Assembly: GCA_965205735.1 (NCBI GenBank)
Contig: OZ242179.1
Location: 4,224,557-4,288,556, forward strand
Direction: 5' to 3'
DNA length: 64,000 bases
From: VXNE01 sp965205735
Lineage (GTDB): Bacteria; Pseudomonadota; Gammaproteobacteria; Pseudomonadales; Azotimanducaceae
Shown here: one piece after another, positions 15,181-23,167 of the stretch
Layout of the letters: each line of letters begins with the position of its first letter
Numbering within the stretch: position 1 is the first letter of the stretch
Notes under the pieces: model-generated
Database searches by the model: none
The model's input: the letters and a program-made list of their open reading frames with translations, nothing else
Told to the model about the DNA's origin: nothing
Position numbers and translations under genes: made by a program

Positions 15181-16887
15181 ATGCATCCAAGTGAAGAGTT
15201 CGTGGTCGGTGCCGCCGGCGCGCGCGTTGGCGCCATGCCGTTCGAAAAATACCGTGCTTTCAAGCCGATCGATTTGCCGGATCGCACTTGGCCCGCAGCG
15301 ACGCTGACGCGCGCGCCGCGCTGGTGCAGCGTCGATCTCCGGGACGGCAACCAGGCGCTCATCGATCCGATGAGCGTGGAAGAAAAGATCCGCATGTGGG
15401 ACTTGCTGCTGGCCGTCGGATTCGCGGAGATCGAGGTAGGCTTTCCGGCGGCGTCGCAGCCGGATTTCGACTTCATTCGCCGCATTGTCGACGAGGGCCG
15501 CATCCCGGATCACGTTTCGGTTCAGGTGCTGTGCCAGGCACGCTCGGAACTCATCGAGCGCACGGTCGAAGCACTCGACGGTGCGCGGAACGTCATCTTT
15601 CACCTGTACAACTCGACCTCTACCCTGCAGCGGCGGGTGGTGTTCCGCAAGGGGCGGGAAGGCATCGTCAAGCTGGCCGTGGATGGGACCAAGCGGGTCC
15701 GCGAAGGACTCTCGGCGTTGTCGGGCGCAAACGTCACGTTCGAATATTCTCCCGAGAGCTTTACCGGCACGGAACTCGACTTCGCCGGGGACATTTGTGC
15801 GGCGGTCGCCGAGGCGTGGGGAGCGACGCCGGAAGAAAAGATCATCGTCAACCTGCCGTCCACAGTGGAGATGGCGACGCCGAACGTGTACGCGGATCAG
15901 ATCGAGTGGTTCTGCCGCAACTTTCCGGCGCGGGATAGCGTCGTCGTCAGCCTGCATACGCACAATGATCGCGGAACGGGGGTCGCCGCGACGGAACTCG
16001 CGCTCATGGCCGGCGCCGAGCGGGTGGAAGGCACCTTGTTCGGCAACGGAGAGCGCACCGGCAATTGCGACATCGTCACAGTGGCCATGAACCTGTTCTC
16101 CCAGGGAGTCGATCCGGAGCTCGATTTCCGCGACATGCCGCGCATTCGAGAGACGGTGGAGACCATCAACAAGTTGCCCGTGCACGAACGCCACCCCTAT
16201 GCGGGAGACTTGGTCTTTACGGCGTTCTCCGGCTCGCACCAGGACGCGATCCGAAAGGGCATGGCGGAGGTGGGCGACGACATGTGGGAGGTCCCGTACC
16301 TGCCCATCAATCCGGCCGACGTCGGCTCGTCGTACAAGGAAACCGTTCGCGTCAACAGCCAATCCGGCAAGGGTGGTGTCGGCTTCATTCTCGAGCAGCA
16401 CTACGGCGTGCCGCTGCCGCGCGACATGCTGGTCGAGTTCTCTGGCCACGTGCAACGCATGACCGAGAGCCTCGGGCGCGAGGTGCTCGCGAACGAAATA
16501 TTCCAGGCGTTGATTGACGAGTACCTGTGCGAGGCCGGGCCCTACAGACTGATCGACTACGGCCTCACGCAGGGGGAAGACGGCGGGCAGTGCTGCGAGG
16601 CCACGCTGGAGGTGTCGGAAAACGCGGTGCGCATCTCCGGCCAGGGTAGCGGCCCCATCGAAGCGTTCGTCAACGGCATGGTCGATACGTTGAACGAGCC
16701 TCTCAACGTCATCGATTATCGCGAAATCGCCTTGTCCACGGGCAAGGACGCGGCGGCTATGTGTCTGCTCGCCATCGACAACTTTGAGGCGCGCTGCTAC
16801 GGCATCGGCATGAGTCGAAACACGATCACCGCGTCCTTGTCGGCCATCGTCTCTGCCGTCAATCGGCGCTGGAAAATCAGGCGGTAG
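15181..16887 (+). CDS. leuA: 2-isopropylmalate synthase, long (type 2, ~560 aa) form
   Basis: The product is 568 aa. It condenses acetyl-CoA with 2-oxoisovalerate in the first committed step of leucine synthesis. Metal and substrate motifs are present: CSVDLRDGNQALIDPM near the N-terminus and VSLHTHNDRGTGVA in the barrel. The regulatory domain for leucine feedback occupies the last ~130 residues. The opening (MPFEKYRAFKPIDLPDRTWP) is typical of the longer LeuA type. ATG 15181 has GGGAG about 9 bp upstream; ATG 15235 lacks one. The gene stands alone, without leuBCD, behind a leader peptide. Its TAG stop touches a family D repeat. Confidence 0.95.
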   Translation: MHPSEEFVVGAAGARVGAMPFEKYRAFKPIDLPDRTWPAATLTRAPRWCSVDLRDGNQALIDPMSVEEKIRMWDLLLAVGFAEIEVGFPAASQPDFDFIRRIVDEGRIPDHVSVQVLCQARSELIERTVEALDGARNVIFHLYNSTSTLQRRVVFRKGREGIVKLAVDGTKRVREGLSALSGANVTFEYSPESFTGTELDFAGDICAAVAEAWGATPEEKIIVNLPSTVEMATPNVYADQIEWFCRNFPARDSVVVSLHTHNDRGTGVAATELALMAGAERVEGTLFGNGERTGNCDIVTVAMNLFSQGVDPELDFRDMPRIRETVETINKLPVHERHPYAGDLVFTAFSGSHQDAIRKGMAEVGDDMWEVPYLPINPADVGSSYKETVRVNSQSGKGGVGFILEQHYGVPLPRDMLVEFSGHVQRMTESLGREVLANEIFQALIDEYLCEAGPYRLIDYGLTQGEDGGQCCEATLEVSENAVRISGQGSGPIEAFVNGMVDTLNEPLNVIDYREIALSTGKDAAAMCLLAIDNFEARCYGIGMSRNTITASLSAIVSAVNRRWKIRR

Positions 16888-17019
16888 TGCCACAAAACCC
16901 GTCGCCCCTTCGGGTGCGCCGTGTTTTGCCCCTGCCCAAGCCTGACTGTTTCGTCCCACCCGCCCGCCCGTCACCCCGTCGATCTTGCCGCTAATGCGGC
17001 AAGTCCGACGGTCTGTTAG
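16885..17019. repeat. Family D palindromic repeat, copy D2
   Basis: It runs from TAGTGCCACAAAACCCGTCG to GACGGTCTGTTAG and contains the hairpin CTTGCCGC-TAAT-GCGGCAAG (16984-17003). It lies between the convergent leuA and CNNM genes and includes the stop codons of both. It may act as a bidirectional 3' end or mRNA stabiliser. Confidence 0.75.
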
Positions 17020-18280
17020 CGTCCCGGGGCGTCTCCGCGCGGCGCACCTTCGCGCCGCGCACGCCGTTGTCGGTGATTTGCAGCGTCTCGATCAGGTAGT
17101 CCTCGATGCGCATGCACACGTTCGACTCCGGGATAAACTCCAGGTGCTCCAGCACCAGCCCGTTCAGCGTGCGCGGCCCGTCCGTCGACAGCGACCAGGA
17201 CAGGGCGCGATTGATGTCGCGCAGCAACGCGGCCCCCTCGATGACGTAGGATCCATCGTCCTGGGGGTGGATCTCGGCTATGTCCGACGCGACGTCGGTA
17301 GTGAACTCGCCGACGATCTCCTCCAGGATGTCTTCCAGGGTAACGATGCCCTGGATGTCGCCGTACTCATCGACGACGAGCGCTATCCGGCCTTTCGCCT
17401 TTTGAAAATTGAACAATTGCTGGTGCAGCGGCGTCCCCGATGGCACGAAGTAGGGCTCTTCCGACGCCGCCAGCAAGTCGCTTGCATCGAAATCCTCCTT
17501 CATGAGGAAGCGACCGGCGCGGCGCAGGTGCAGCATCCCGATGACGTTGTTTTCTCCGCCCCTGTATACGGGCAGGCGCGTGTGCTGCGAGTTGACGATT
17601 TGCTCAACGATCTCGCCCTGCGCGGCGTCGATGTCGATGCCGACGATTTCCGACCGCGGAACCATGATGTCGTCCACGGTTGCCCGCTCGAGGTCGAGTA
17701 TGCCGATCAACATGTTCCGACGGCCTCCGGACAGCCGGGTGCCCTCGTTGACGACGGTGCGCAGTTCCTCCACGCCCAGGGGTTCGGAGGACTTCGCGCC
17801 GCTGGCAATGAACGGCTTCACGACGAAATTCGCGATGGCGTTGACGAACGCTACCGCGGGATGGAGCAGCCTCAGCAGCGGCTCAAGGATGAACGATGAC
17901 GGGAAGGCGATCGTTTCGGGCCGTTCCGCCGCGACGGTCTTCGGTGCCACCTCGGCAAAGATGAGAAAAAAGATCGTCAGCAGGATCGGCGCGATCTTGA
18001 CACCGAGATCGCCGAAGTGGCGGATGGCGATCACCGTCGCGATGGTGGCGGCGATGTTGTTGACCAGGTTGTTGCCGATCAGGATGACGCCGAGCAGGCG
18101 ATCGGCGCGGCTGAGAAGGCGCGCTGATTTTCTCGCTCCGCGATGGCCCTGTTTGACCAGGTGCCGCAGTCGATAACGGTTCAGGGCCATCATCGCTGTT
18201 TCCGAACTGGAGAAATAGGCTGACGCGGCGGTCAGCAGGAGAATGGCAAGGAGCATTGTGCCCGTGGGTGTTTCCATCAT
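16991..18280 (-). CDS. CNNM/HlyC-CorC family membrane protein with CBS pair
   Basis: The product is 429 aa and is a candidate Mg/Co efflux or transport-linked protein. The N-terminal CNNM membrane domain shows SAYFSSSETAMMALNRYRLR, GVILIGNNLVNNIAA and AEVAPKTVAAERPE. Two CBS motifs follow (DIMVPRSEIVGID, then ALVVDEYGDIQGIVTLEDIL), and the CorC_HlyC domain ends the chain. The double ATG at 18280 overlaps the ypjD stop (ATGA). The ypjD-CNNM pair divergent from ffh matches the E. coli ypjD-yfjD locus. The last codons (DLPH, stop) are encoded by repeat D2's hairpin, so the C-terminal tail is probably repeat-derived. Confidence 0.9.
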   Translation of the reverse strand: MMETPTGTMLLAILLLTAASAYFSSSETAMMALNRYRLRHLVKQGHRGARKSARLLSRADRLLGVILIGNNLVNNIAATIATVIAIRHFGDLGVKIAPILLTIFFLIFAEVAPKTVAAERPETIAFPSSFILEPLLRLLHPAVAFVNAIANFVVKPFIASGAKSSEPLGVEELRTVVNEGTRLSGGRRNMLIGILDLERATVDDIMVPRSEIVGIDIDAAQGEIVEQIVNSQHTRLPVYRGGENNVIGMLHLRRAGRFLMKEDFDASDLLAASEEPYFVPSGTPLHQQLFNFQKAKGRIALVVDEYGDIQGIVTLEDILEEIVGEFTTDVASDIAEIHPQDDGSYVIEGAALLRDINRALSWSLSTDGPRTLNGLVLEHLEFIPESNVCMRIEDYLIETLQITDNGVRGAKVRRAETPRDANRPSDLPH

Positions 18281-19086
18281 CCGGGGCCCAACACGAACTC
18301 CAATATGAACCTGCTGCCGAAGTACCCGATCACCAGCAACCCGAACGCCGCCAGCGTCCAGCGCGCAGCCATCTTTCCGCGCCAGCCGAAGATCAGGTGG
18401 CCGATCAGCAGACCCACGTAGATGAACCAGGATACGGTCGCGAGCACCGTGTGATACACCACGTCCCGCGCCAACACATTGTCGAGAAACATGAAGCCGA
18501 TCACGATGGAAACGGTCAGCAGTGCGAAGCCGGCCCACAGGAGCTGAAACAGGGCGACTTCCAGCGTTTCCAGGGACGGCAGGATTCGGATCACGCCGAT
18601 CGGTTCCTTGTGGCGGATGTGGCGTTCCTGCACCCGGAGAAGGATGGCCTGGAACGCGGCGACCGTAAGCAGCGTGTACGCGAAGATGGAAACGAGCAAG
18701 TGCGCCAGCAAGCCGCCGTCGAGGACCTGGCGCACCTTGGTTCCGCCGAACGCCAGAGATCCGGCGACGGCGATGATCGACAACGGAAAGACGAACAGAT
18801 ACAGGTTTTGCAACCTGCCTTGAGGCTGCGCGAAGGAGGCGGCAAGGATCGTCAGCGTGGCGGCGAACGCGATAAGCGAAGCGATGCTAAACAGGGACAG
18901 GTCGATGCCAGTCCTCCCGTAGAGCACCAGCCCGAGACAGAGTCCGTGCATCGTCACGGCAAATACTGAGAGTGCCAGCAAACCCTTCGACGGCGTCGGG
19001 TCGCGCGCGGAGCGCGCGCGGAACTGCGAGTAGCATCCAGCGACGTAAAGCAGTATGGCAAGGATGCCGGGATAGACCGGATTCAT
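18277..19086 (-). CDS. ypjD: CcsA/YpjD-like cytochrome c assembly-family membrane protein
   Basis: The product is 269 aa with about eight hydrophobic segments. The centre carries a CcsA/CcmC-like region (HLLVSIFAYTLLTVAAFQAI, VVYHTVLATVSWFIYVGLLI). YpjD's exact role is unsettled; it belongs to the haem-handling CcsA family. ATG 19086 is the first methionine before the first helix; an upstream extension of 32 residues is low-complexity and unlikely. It is divergent from ffh and coupled to the CNNM gene by an ATGA overlap, as in many gammaproteobacteria. Confidence 0.85.
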   Translation of the reverse strand: MNPVYPGILAILLYVAGCYSQFRARSARDPTPSKGLLALSVFAVTMHGLCLGLVLYGRTGIDLSLFSIASLIAFAATLTILAASFAQPQGRLQNLYLFVFPLSIIAVAGSLAFGGTKVRQVLDGGLLAHLLVSIFAYTLLTVAAFQAILLRVQERHIRHKEPIGVIRILPSLETLEVALFQLLWAGFALLTVSIVIGFMFLDNVLARDVVYHTVLATVSWFIYVGLLIGHLIFGWRGKMAARWTLAAFGLLVIGYFGSRFILEFVLGPG

Positions 19087-19291
19087 CGGCCGCTTGGCGG
19101 GCGCGCCGCCACCCGCGATTGCGAGAGCATGATCCTCGGAGTTTGGCACATTGTCCGCGCGTTGCGCCAGCGCGCCGTTCACGATGCATTTTGCCGGAAC
19201 GCTCGTGATCCGGGCGCCGAGCGCGGTGGCGTCGTAACGGGACTATAATTCGCGCTCGCCGATGGCGCCGTCTGGCGCGGGAGAGAGGCCG

Positions 19292-20656
19292 ATGTTCGAC
19301 AGCTTGAGTCAGCGCTTGACGGCGGTGCTGCGCGGTCTTGCAGGCAAGGCGTATCTCTCGGAAGAGAACATTCAGGCGACGTTGCGCGAGGTGCGCCTGG
19401 CGCTGCTGGATGCGGACGTGGCGCTCGAGGTCGTCCGATCATTCACCGAGCAGGTGCGGCGCAAGGCGATCGGTCAATCCGTGGCGGTCTCGATCAATCC
19501 GGGCGAGGCCTTCGTCAAGGTGGTCCACGAGGAACTCGTGACGCTGATGGGCGAGCGGAACGACGCGTTGAATCTCGCTGCGTCGCCGCCGGCGGTGGTC
19601 CTGATGGCGGGCCTGCAGGGCGCGGGCAAGACCACGACCGCGGCCAAGCTCGCGCGCTTGCTGATCGAACGCGAGAAAAAGAAGGTGGCGCTGGTGAGCG
19701 CGGATGTCTATCGACCCGCCGCGATCGAGCAATTGCGAACGCTCGCTGAGGAAGTCCGCGCGCGATTCATTCCAAGCGCCGTCGGGCAGCAGCCGCTCGC
19801 TATCGCCGAGGGTGCGCTCGCCGACGCGAAGACGCGGTTCGACGATGTGCTGATCGTCGATACCGCGGGTCGCCTTTCCATAGACGACCGGATGATGGCG
19901 GAGATCACGGCGTTGCATCGGGTGCTACGGCCCGTGGAGACATTGTTTGTCGTCGACGCCATGACCGGACAGGATGCCGCGAACGCGGCCAGGGCCTTTG
20001 ACGAAGTGATGCCCCTGACGGGCGTGGTTGTTGCCAAGGCGGACGGCGACGCCCGGGGCGGAGCCGCGCTGTCGGTGCGTGCGATTACCGGCAAGCCGAT
20101 CAAATTCATCGGCGTCGGCGAAAAGACGGACGGGTTGGAGCCGTTTCATCCCGAACGCATGGCATCGCGCATACTGGGCATGGGCGATGTGCTCAGCCTG
20201 ATCGAGGAAGTAGAGCGCAAGGTCGACAAGCAGAAGGCCCAGCGCCTTGCCAAGAAGGCTGCGGGAGGCCGCAAGTTCGATCTTGAAGACTTTCGCGACC
20301 AACTGCAGCAGATGGCCAGGATGGGGGGAGTCAGCGGCATGATGGACAAACTTCCCGGCGCGAACCAGATGCCCCGAGCCAGTGTCAACGATGCCGACTT
20401 TCGTCGCATGGAAGCCGTGATCAACTCCATGACGCCTCGCGAACGGCGCTTTCCCGACAGCATTGACGGATCCCGCAAGCGGCGGATATCAGCGGGTAGC
20501 GGCACGCGGGTACAGGACGTCAATCGACTCCTCAAGCAGCACAAACAGATGCAAAGGGTCATGCGCAAGGCGACCCGCAGAGGGGGCATGGACAAGATGC
20601 TGCGGAGTCTCCAGGCGCAAAGCCAGGTCGCGCAGCGACCCCGTTTTCGACGCTAA
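19292..20656 (+). CDS. ffh: Signal recognition particle GTPase Ffh (SRP54)
   Basis: The product is 454 aa. It binds signal sequences and 4.5S RNA and targets ribosomes to FtsY and SecYEG. N domain: MFDSLSQRLTAVLRGLAGKA. G domain: AGLQGAGKTTTAAKLA, DVYRPAAIEQL, DTAGRLS, then VVVAKADGDARGGAAL, where the usual TKxD guanine motif reads AKAD. The methionine-rich M domain holds MARMGGVSGMMDKLPG and GSGTRVQDVNRLLKQHKQMQ. GAGAGG precedes ATG 19292. TATAAT lies at 19244-19249 in the divergent spacer with ypjD, without a convincing -35. No 4.5S RNA gene was seen nearby. Confidence 0.97.
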   Translation: MFDSLSQRLTAVLRGLAGKAYLSEENIQATLREVRLALLDADVALEVVRSFTEQVRRKAIGQSVAVSINPGEAFVKVVHEELVTLMGERNDALNLAASPPAVVLMAGLQGAGKTTTAAKLARLLIEREKKKVALVSADVYRPAAIEQLRTLAEEVRARFIPSAVGQQPLAIAEGALADAKTRFDDVLIVDTAGRLSIDDRMMAEITALHRVLRPVETLFVVDAMTGQDAANAARAFDEVMPLTGVVVAKADGDARGGAALSVRAITGKPIKFIGVGEKTDGLEPFHPERMASRILGMGDVLSLIEEVERKVDKQKAQRLAKKAAGGRKFDLEDFRDQLQQMARMGGVSGMMDKLPGANQMPRASVNDADFRRMEAVINSMTPRERRFPDSIDGSRKRRISAGSGTRVQDVNRLLKQHKQMQRVMRKATRRGGMDKMLRSLQAQSQVAQRPRFRR

Positions 20657-20870
20657 TGTGGCGGTCAGCGGTCGTCGATGGTCGTATGAACGACCCCGTT
20701 CGGACGACTCCGCATGGAACGCGACGGATGGTCCATGGCGTAGCTGGTTCTGGCTGTGGCGGTTGGGAATCGCCGGATACCTAGTCGATAGGGATCGAAG
20801 GCGCGGTACGTCGTGCCAAGGTGGGCCGCTTGCTGTAATATGCGCGCCTTTCATACTGGACCCGATCGGC

Positions 20871-21131
20871 ATGGTCACGATTCGATTGGCGAGACACGGC
20901 ACGAAGAAAAGACCTTTCTACCACTTGACCGTGGCTGACAAGTCGGCGAAACGCGATGGACGGTTTATCGAGCGGGTCGGTTTCTTCAATCCGCTGGCGC
21001 AAGGCGATGAGCAGGGGATGCGAATCGATCTGGATCGGATCGACTACTGGTTGTCAGTGGGCGCCCGGCCTTCCGAACGCGCCAGGCAACTCATCGGGGT
21101 CGCGCGGCAGGAAGCTGCGGCATCGGACTAG
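20871..21131 (+). CDS. rpsP: 30S ribosomal protein S16
   Basis: The product is 86 aa and full length. It opens MVTIRLARHGTKKRPFYHLT, followed by SAKRDGRFIERVGFFNPLA, which is diagnostic of bS16. It is first in the standard rpsP-rimM-trmD-rplS operon. The Shine-Dalgarno is weak. The 214 bp between ffh and rpsP hold no gene. The TAG stop is the left boundary of family D repeat D3. Confidence 0.96.
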   Translation: MVTIRLARHGTKKRPFYHLTVADKSAKRDGRFIERVGFFNPLAQGDEQGMRIDLDRIDYWLSVGARPSERARQLIGVARQEAAASD

Positions 21132-21249
21132 CGCCACAGGATCCGTCACGCTATCGGACGCTGTGTCTTGCCCCGCCCAAGCCCACATGTTTCGTTCCGC
21201 CCGCCCGTCATCCTGTTCGGACTTGCCGCTGGAGCGGACAGGCTGTTAG
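21128..21249. repeat. Family D palindromic repeat, copy D3
   Basis: It begins CTAGCGCCACAGGATCCGTC, includes TGTCTTGCCCCGCCCAAGCC and ends GGCTGTTAG. The inverted repeat is degraded (ACTTGCCGCTGGAGCGGACAG). It lies between rpsP and rimM, inside the operon, and contributes the rpsP stop codon. Confidence 0.7.
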
Positions 21250-21280
21250 CCTGCCCATACGCGGACGCGGGTAGCGCACG

Positions 21281-21817
21281 ATGTTAATCTTGGCGGCGGA
21301 GCAGTTGCGCGACGACGGCATGGTCGTGGTCGGAAGAGTTGGCGGTCCCCACGGGATCGGCGGACTGTTGCGGGTCGTCTCCTTCACCGATCCCGCAGAG
21401 AATCTGTTGAGCTATGCCCCGTGGCGCTTTCTTCGCGACGGCGCTTGGCGTGAGGTGGAGGTTTGCCCCGATGGCGCGCGAAGACACGACCGTGGCTTCC
21501 TGTGCCGCGTGGATGGGGTTGCCGATCGCGAAGCGGCGGCCGCTCTGCGCGGTGTCCTTATCGGGGTGCCCGAATCCATGCTGCCGGAACCGGAATCCGA
21601 CGAGTACTACTGGCGCGATCTGATCGGACTTGACGTGGTTACCGTTGCCGGCGACCGCTTTGGCTGCGTCGAGAACCTCATGGCCACCGGTGCCAACGAC
21701 GCGCTGGTAGTCAGCGACGGGGCGAGCGAAAGATTGATCCCCTTCATCGGGTCCGTGATAAAGGACGTTGACCTGCACGGATCGGTGATCATTGTGGACT
21801 GGGAAGATCCGGTTTGA
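21281..21817 (+). CDS. rimM: Ribosome maturation factor RimM
   Basis: The product is 178 aa. It assists 30S head assembly by binding S19. The N-terminal RimM motif VVVGRVGGPHGIGGLLRVVS is followed by the PRC-barrel half (EYYWRDLIGLDVVT...ERLIPFIGSVIKDVDL). The frame starts at ATG 21281; ATG 21320 is an alternative closer to the usual N-terminus. Second gene of the operon, 6 bp before trmD. Confidence 0.95.
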   Translation: MLILAAEQLRDDGMVVVGRVGGPHGIGGLLRVVSFTDPAENLLSYAPWRFLRDGAWREVEVCPDGARRHDRGFLCRVDGVADREAAAALRGVLIGVPESMLPEPESDEYYWRDLIGLDVVTVAGDRFGCVENLMATGANDALVVSDGASERLIPFIGSVIKDVDLHGSVIIVDWEDPV

Positions 21818-21823
21818 CCGGCC

Positions 21824-22564
21824 ATGTGGACCGCCGTCGTCAGCATATTCCCGGACATGTTCCGCGCGTTGACCAGCGACGGAGTGGTCGCCCGCGCAAT
21901 CGCTGACGGCGGGCTGTCGCTTCGCGTAGTCAATCCCCGCGATTTCGCCCCTGACCGTCGACGTTCGGTGGATGACCATTCCTATGGCGGAGGCCCGGGC
22001 ATGGTAATGACGGTGGCGCCGCTGTCCGACGCTGTCCAAGCGGCGCGAACATCGGCTCCCGGCCCGGTAACGACCGTGTACATGTCTCCGCAAGGGCGCC
22101 GCTTCGACCAGGCGATGGCCGCAGAACTTGCCGGGCTGGACAATCTGCTGTTCGTGGCCGGCCGGTACGAAGGCGTGGACGAACGCTTCGTCGAACGCGA
22201 GGTGGACGTCGAACTTTCCCTGGGCGACTTCGTGATGACCGGGGGCGAACTCGCCGTCATGGTCGTTCTCGATGCCGTAGCGCGCCTGTTGCCGGGGACG
22301 CTCGGCAATCCGGCGTCGACGGAGTGCGAGTCCTTTGCCAACAACCTGTTAGACTATCCCCACTATTCGCGCCCGCCCGAATATCGCGGCGCGCCGGTCC
22401 CTTCGGTACTGCTAAGCGGCGACCATGTCGCGATTGCGAGGTGGCGTCGGGGACAGGCGTTGGCGCGGACTTGGCGGCGCCGCCCGGACCTGTTGGTGAA
22501 CCGGGTGCTATGTGCCGAAGACCGGGATTTGTTGAGACAACACTTGGCGGAAACAGCGGAGTAG
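21824..22564 (+). CDS. trmD: tRNA (guanine37-N1)-methyltransferase TrmD
   Basis: The product is 246 aa. It methylates G37 of tRNAs that read CNN codons, using SAM bound in a trefoil knot. Visible are VSIFPDMFRALTSDGVVARA, DDHSYGGGPGMVM, LLFVAGRYEGVDERF and LGDFVMTGGELAVMV, all of them TrmD hallmarks. Length is normal. Spacing of 6 bp on both sides (rimM, rplS) marks one operon. Confidence 0.97.
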   Translation: MWTAVVSIFPDMFRALTSDGVVARAIADGGLSLRVVNPRDFAPDRRRSVDDHSYGGGPGMVMTVAPLSDAVQAARTSAPGPVTTVYMSPQGRRFDQAMAAELAGLDNLLFVAGRYEGVDERFVEREVDVELSLGDFVMTGGELAVMVVLDAVARLLPGTLGNPASTECESFANNLLDYPHYSRPPEYRGAPVPSVLLSGDHVAIARWRRGQALARTWRRRPDLLVNRVLCAEDRDLLRQHLAETAE

Positions 22565-22570
22565 ATTTCC

Positions 22571-22921
22571 ATGCGGCGCAACAAGGTCATCGAAGAACTC
22601 GAAAACGCGCAGCTCAGAGACGACTTGCCGGAGTTTCGTCCCGGAGACACGGTCGCGGTGCGCGTGCGCGTGCGCGAGGGTACTCGCGAAAGGCTGCAGA
22701 TATTCGAGGGCGTTGTGATCGCCAAGCGTAACCGGGGTCTCAATTCGTCCTTCACGGTACGCAAGGTTTCTCATGGGGTTGGCGTCGAGCGATCATTTCA
22801 GACGCACAGCCCGATTATCGCGAGCATCGCCGTCACGCGCCGAGGCGATGTGCGCCAGGCGAAGCTCTATTACCTGCGGAAACTGTCGGGCCGCGCGGCG
22901 CGGATCAAGGAAAAGGTCTAG
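22571..22921 (+). CDS. rplS: 50S ribosomal protein L19
   Basis: The product is 116 aa. The pattern FRPGDTVAVRVRVREGTRER, LQIFEGVVIAKRNRG and RSFQTHSPIIASIAVTRRGD is diagnostic of bL19. It is last in rpsP-rimM-trmD-rplS. The stop TAG opens the sequence CTAGCCCGGATAGCC, which matches the family B terminal repeat for its first bases. A strong hairpin-plus-T-run terminator follows about 65 bp later. Confidence 0.97.
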   Translation: MRRNKVIEELENAQLRDDLPEFRPGDTVAVRVRVREGTRERLQIFEGVVIAKRNRGLNSSFTVRKVSHGVGVERSFQTHSPIIASIAVTRRGDVRQAKLYYLRKLSGRAARIKEKV

Positions 22922-23167
22922 CCCGGATAGCCGGGGAGCCCGACCTGATGGTCTCGCGTCGATCCATTCTCGAAGGAGTGCCCCACAGCCGCCGCCTGCG
23001 GCGGCGCTTTTTTCGTGCGAGGGGTATCCCCTCGCGCTGCTCTCTTCTGCGAGGGACACCCTCGCGCACCCGGGCTGAAGGCTCCTGGCCCGTCCCAGCT
23101 CGTCGACCATGGAACAACCGCCCCGGATCGCTGGCGCTCCCCGGAGCCGTTTGTTCCATGGAAGTTT
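22918..23167. repeat. Family A repeat, copy 2, with family B half-end
   Basis: The order is CTAGCCCGGATAG, GTGCCCCACAG, a GC hairpin with T-run, GCGAGGGG-TAT-CCCCTCGC (23017-23035), and a degenerate second copy GCGAGGG-ACA-CCCTCGC. CCGGGCTGAAGGCTCCTGGC follows, then a perfect inverted repeat CCATGGAACAA (23107-23117) / TTGTTCCATGG (23151-23161). It fills the rplS-xerD gap and reaches the xerD ribosome site. Confidence 0.75.
22988..23013 (+). terminator. Rho-independent terminator of the rpsP-rplS operon
   Basis: GCCGCCG-CCTG-CGGCGGC stem-loop is followed by GCTTTTTTC. A GC-only stem and six T residues, downstream of rplS and upstream of xerD. Confidence 0.85.

Noticed and set aside
15139..16974. 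Minus-strand open frame of 611 codons
   Set aside because: Antisense to leuA, rich in Arg/His, no motifs.
19087..19291. 4.5S RNA or tRNA gene in the ffh-ypjD spacer and other gaps
   Set aside because: No cloverleaf or 4.5S-like hairpin with the conserved tetraloop region was recognised in any gap of the window.
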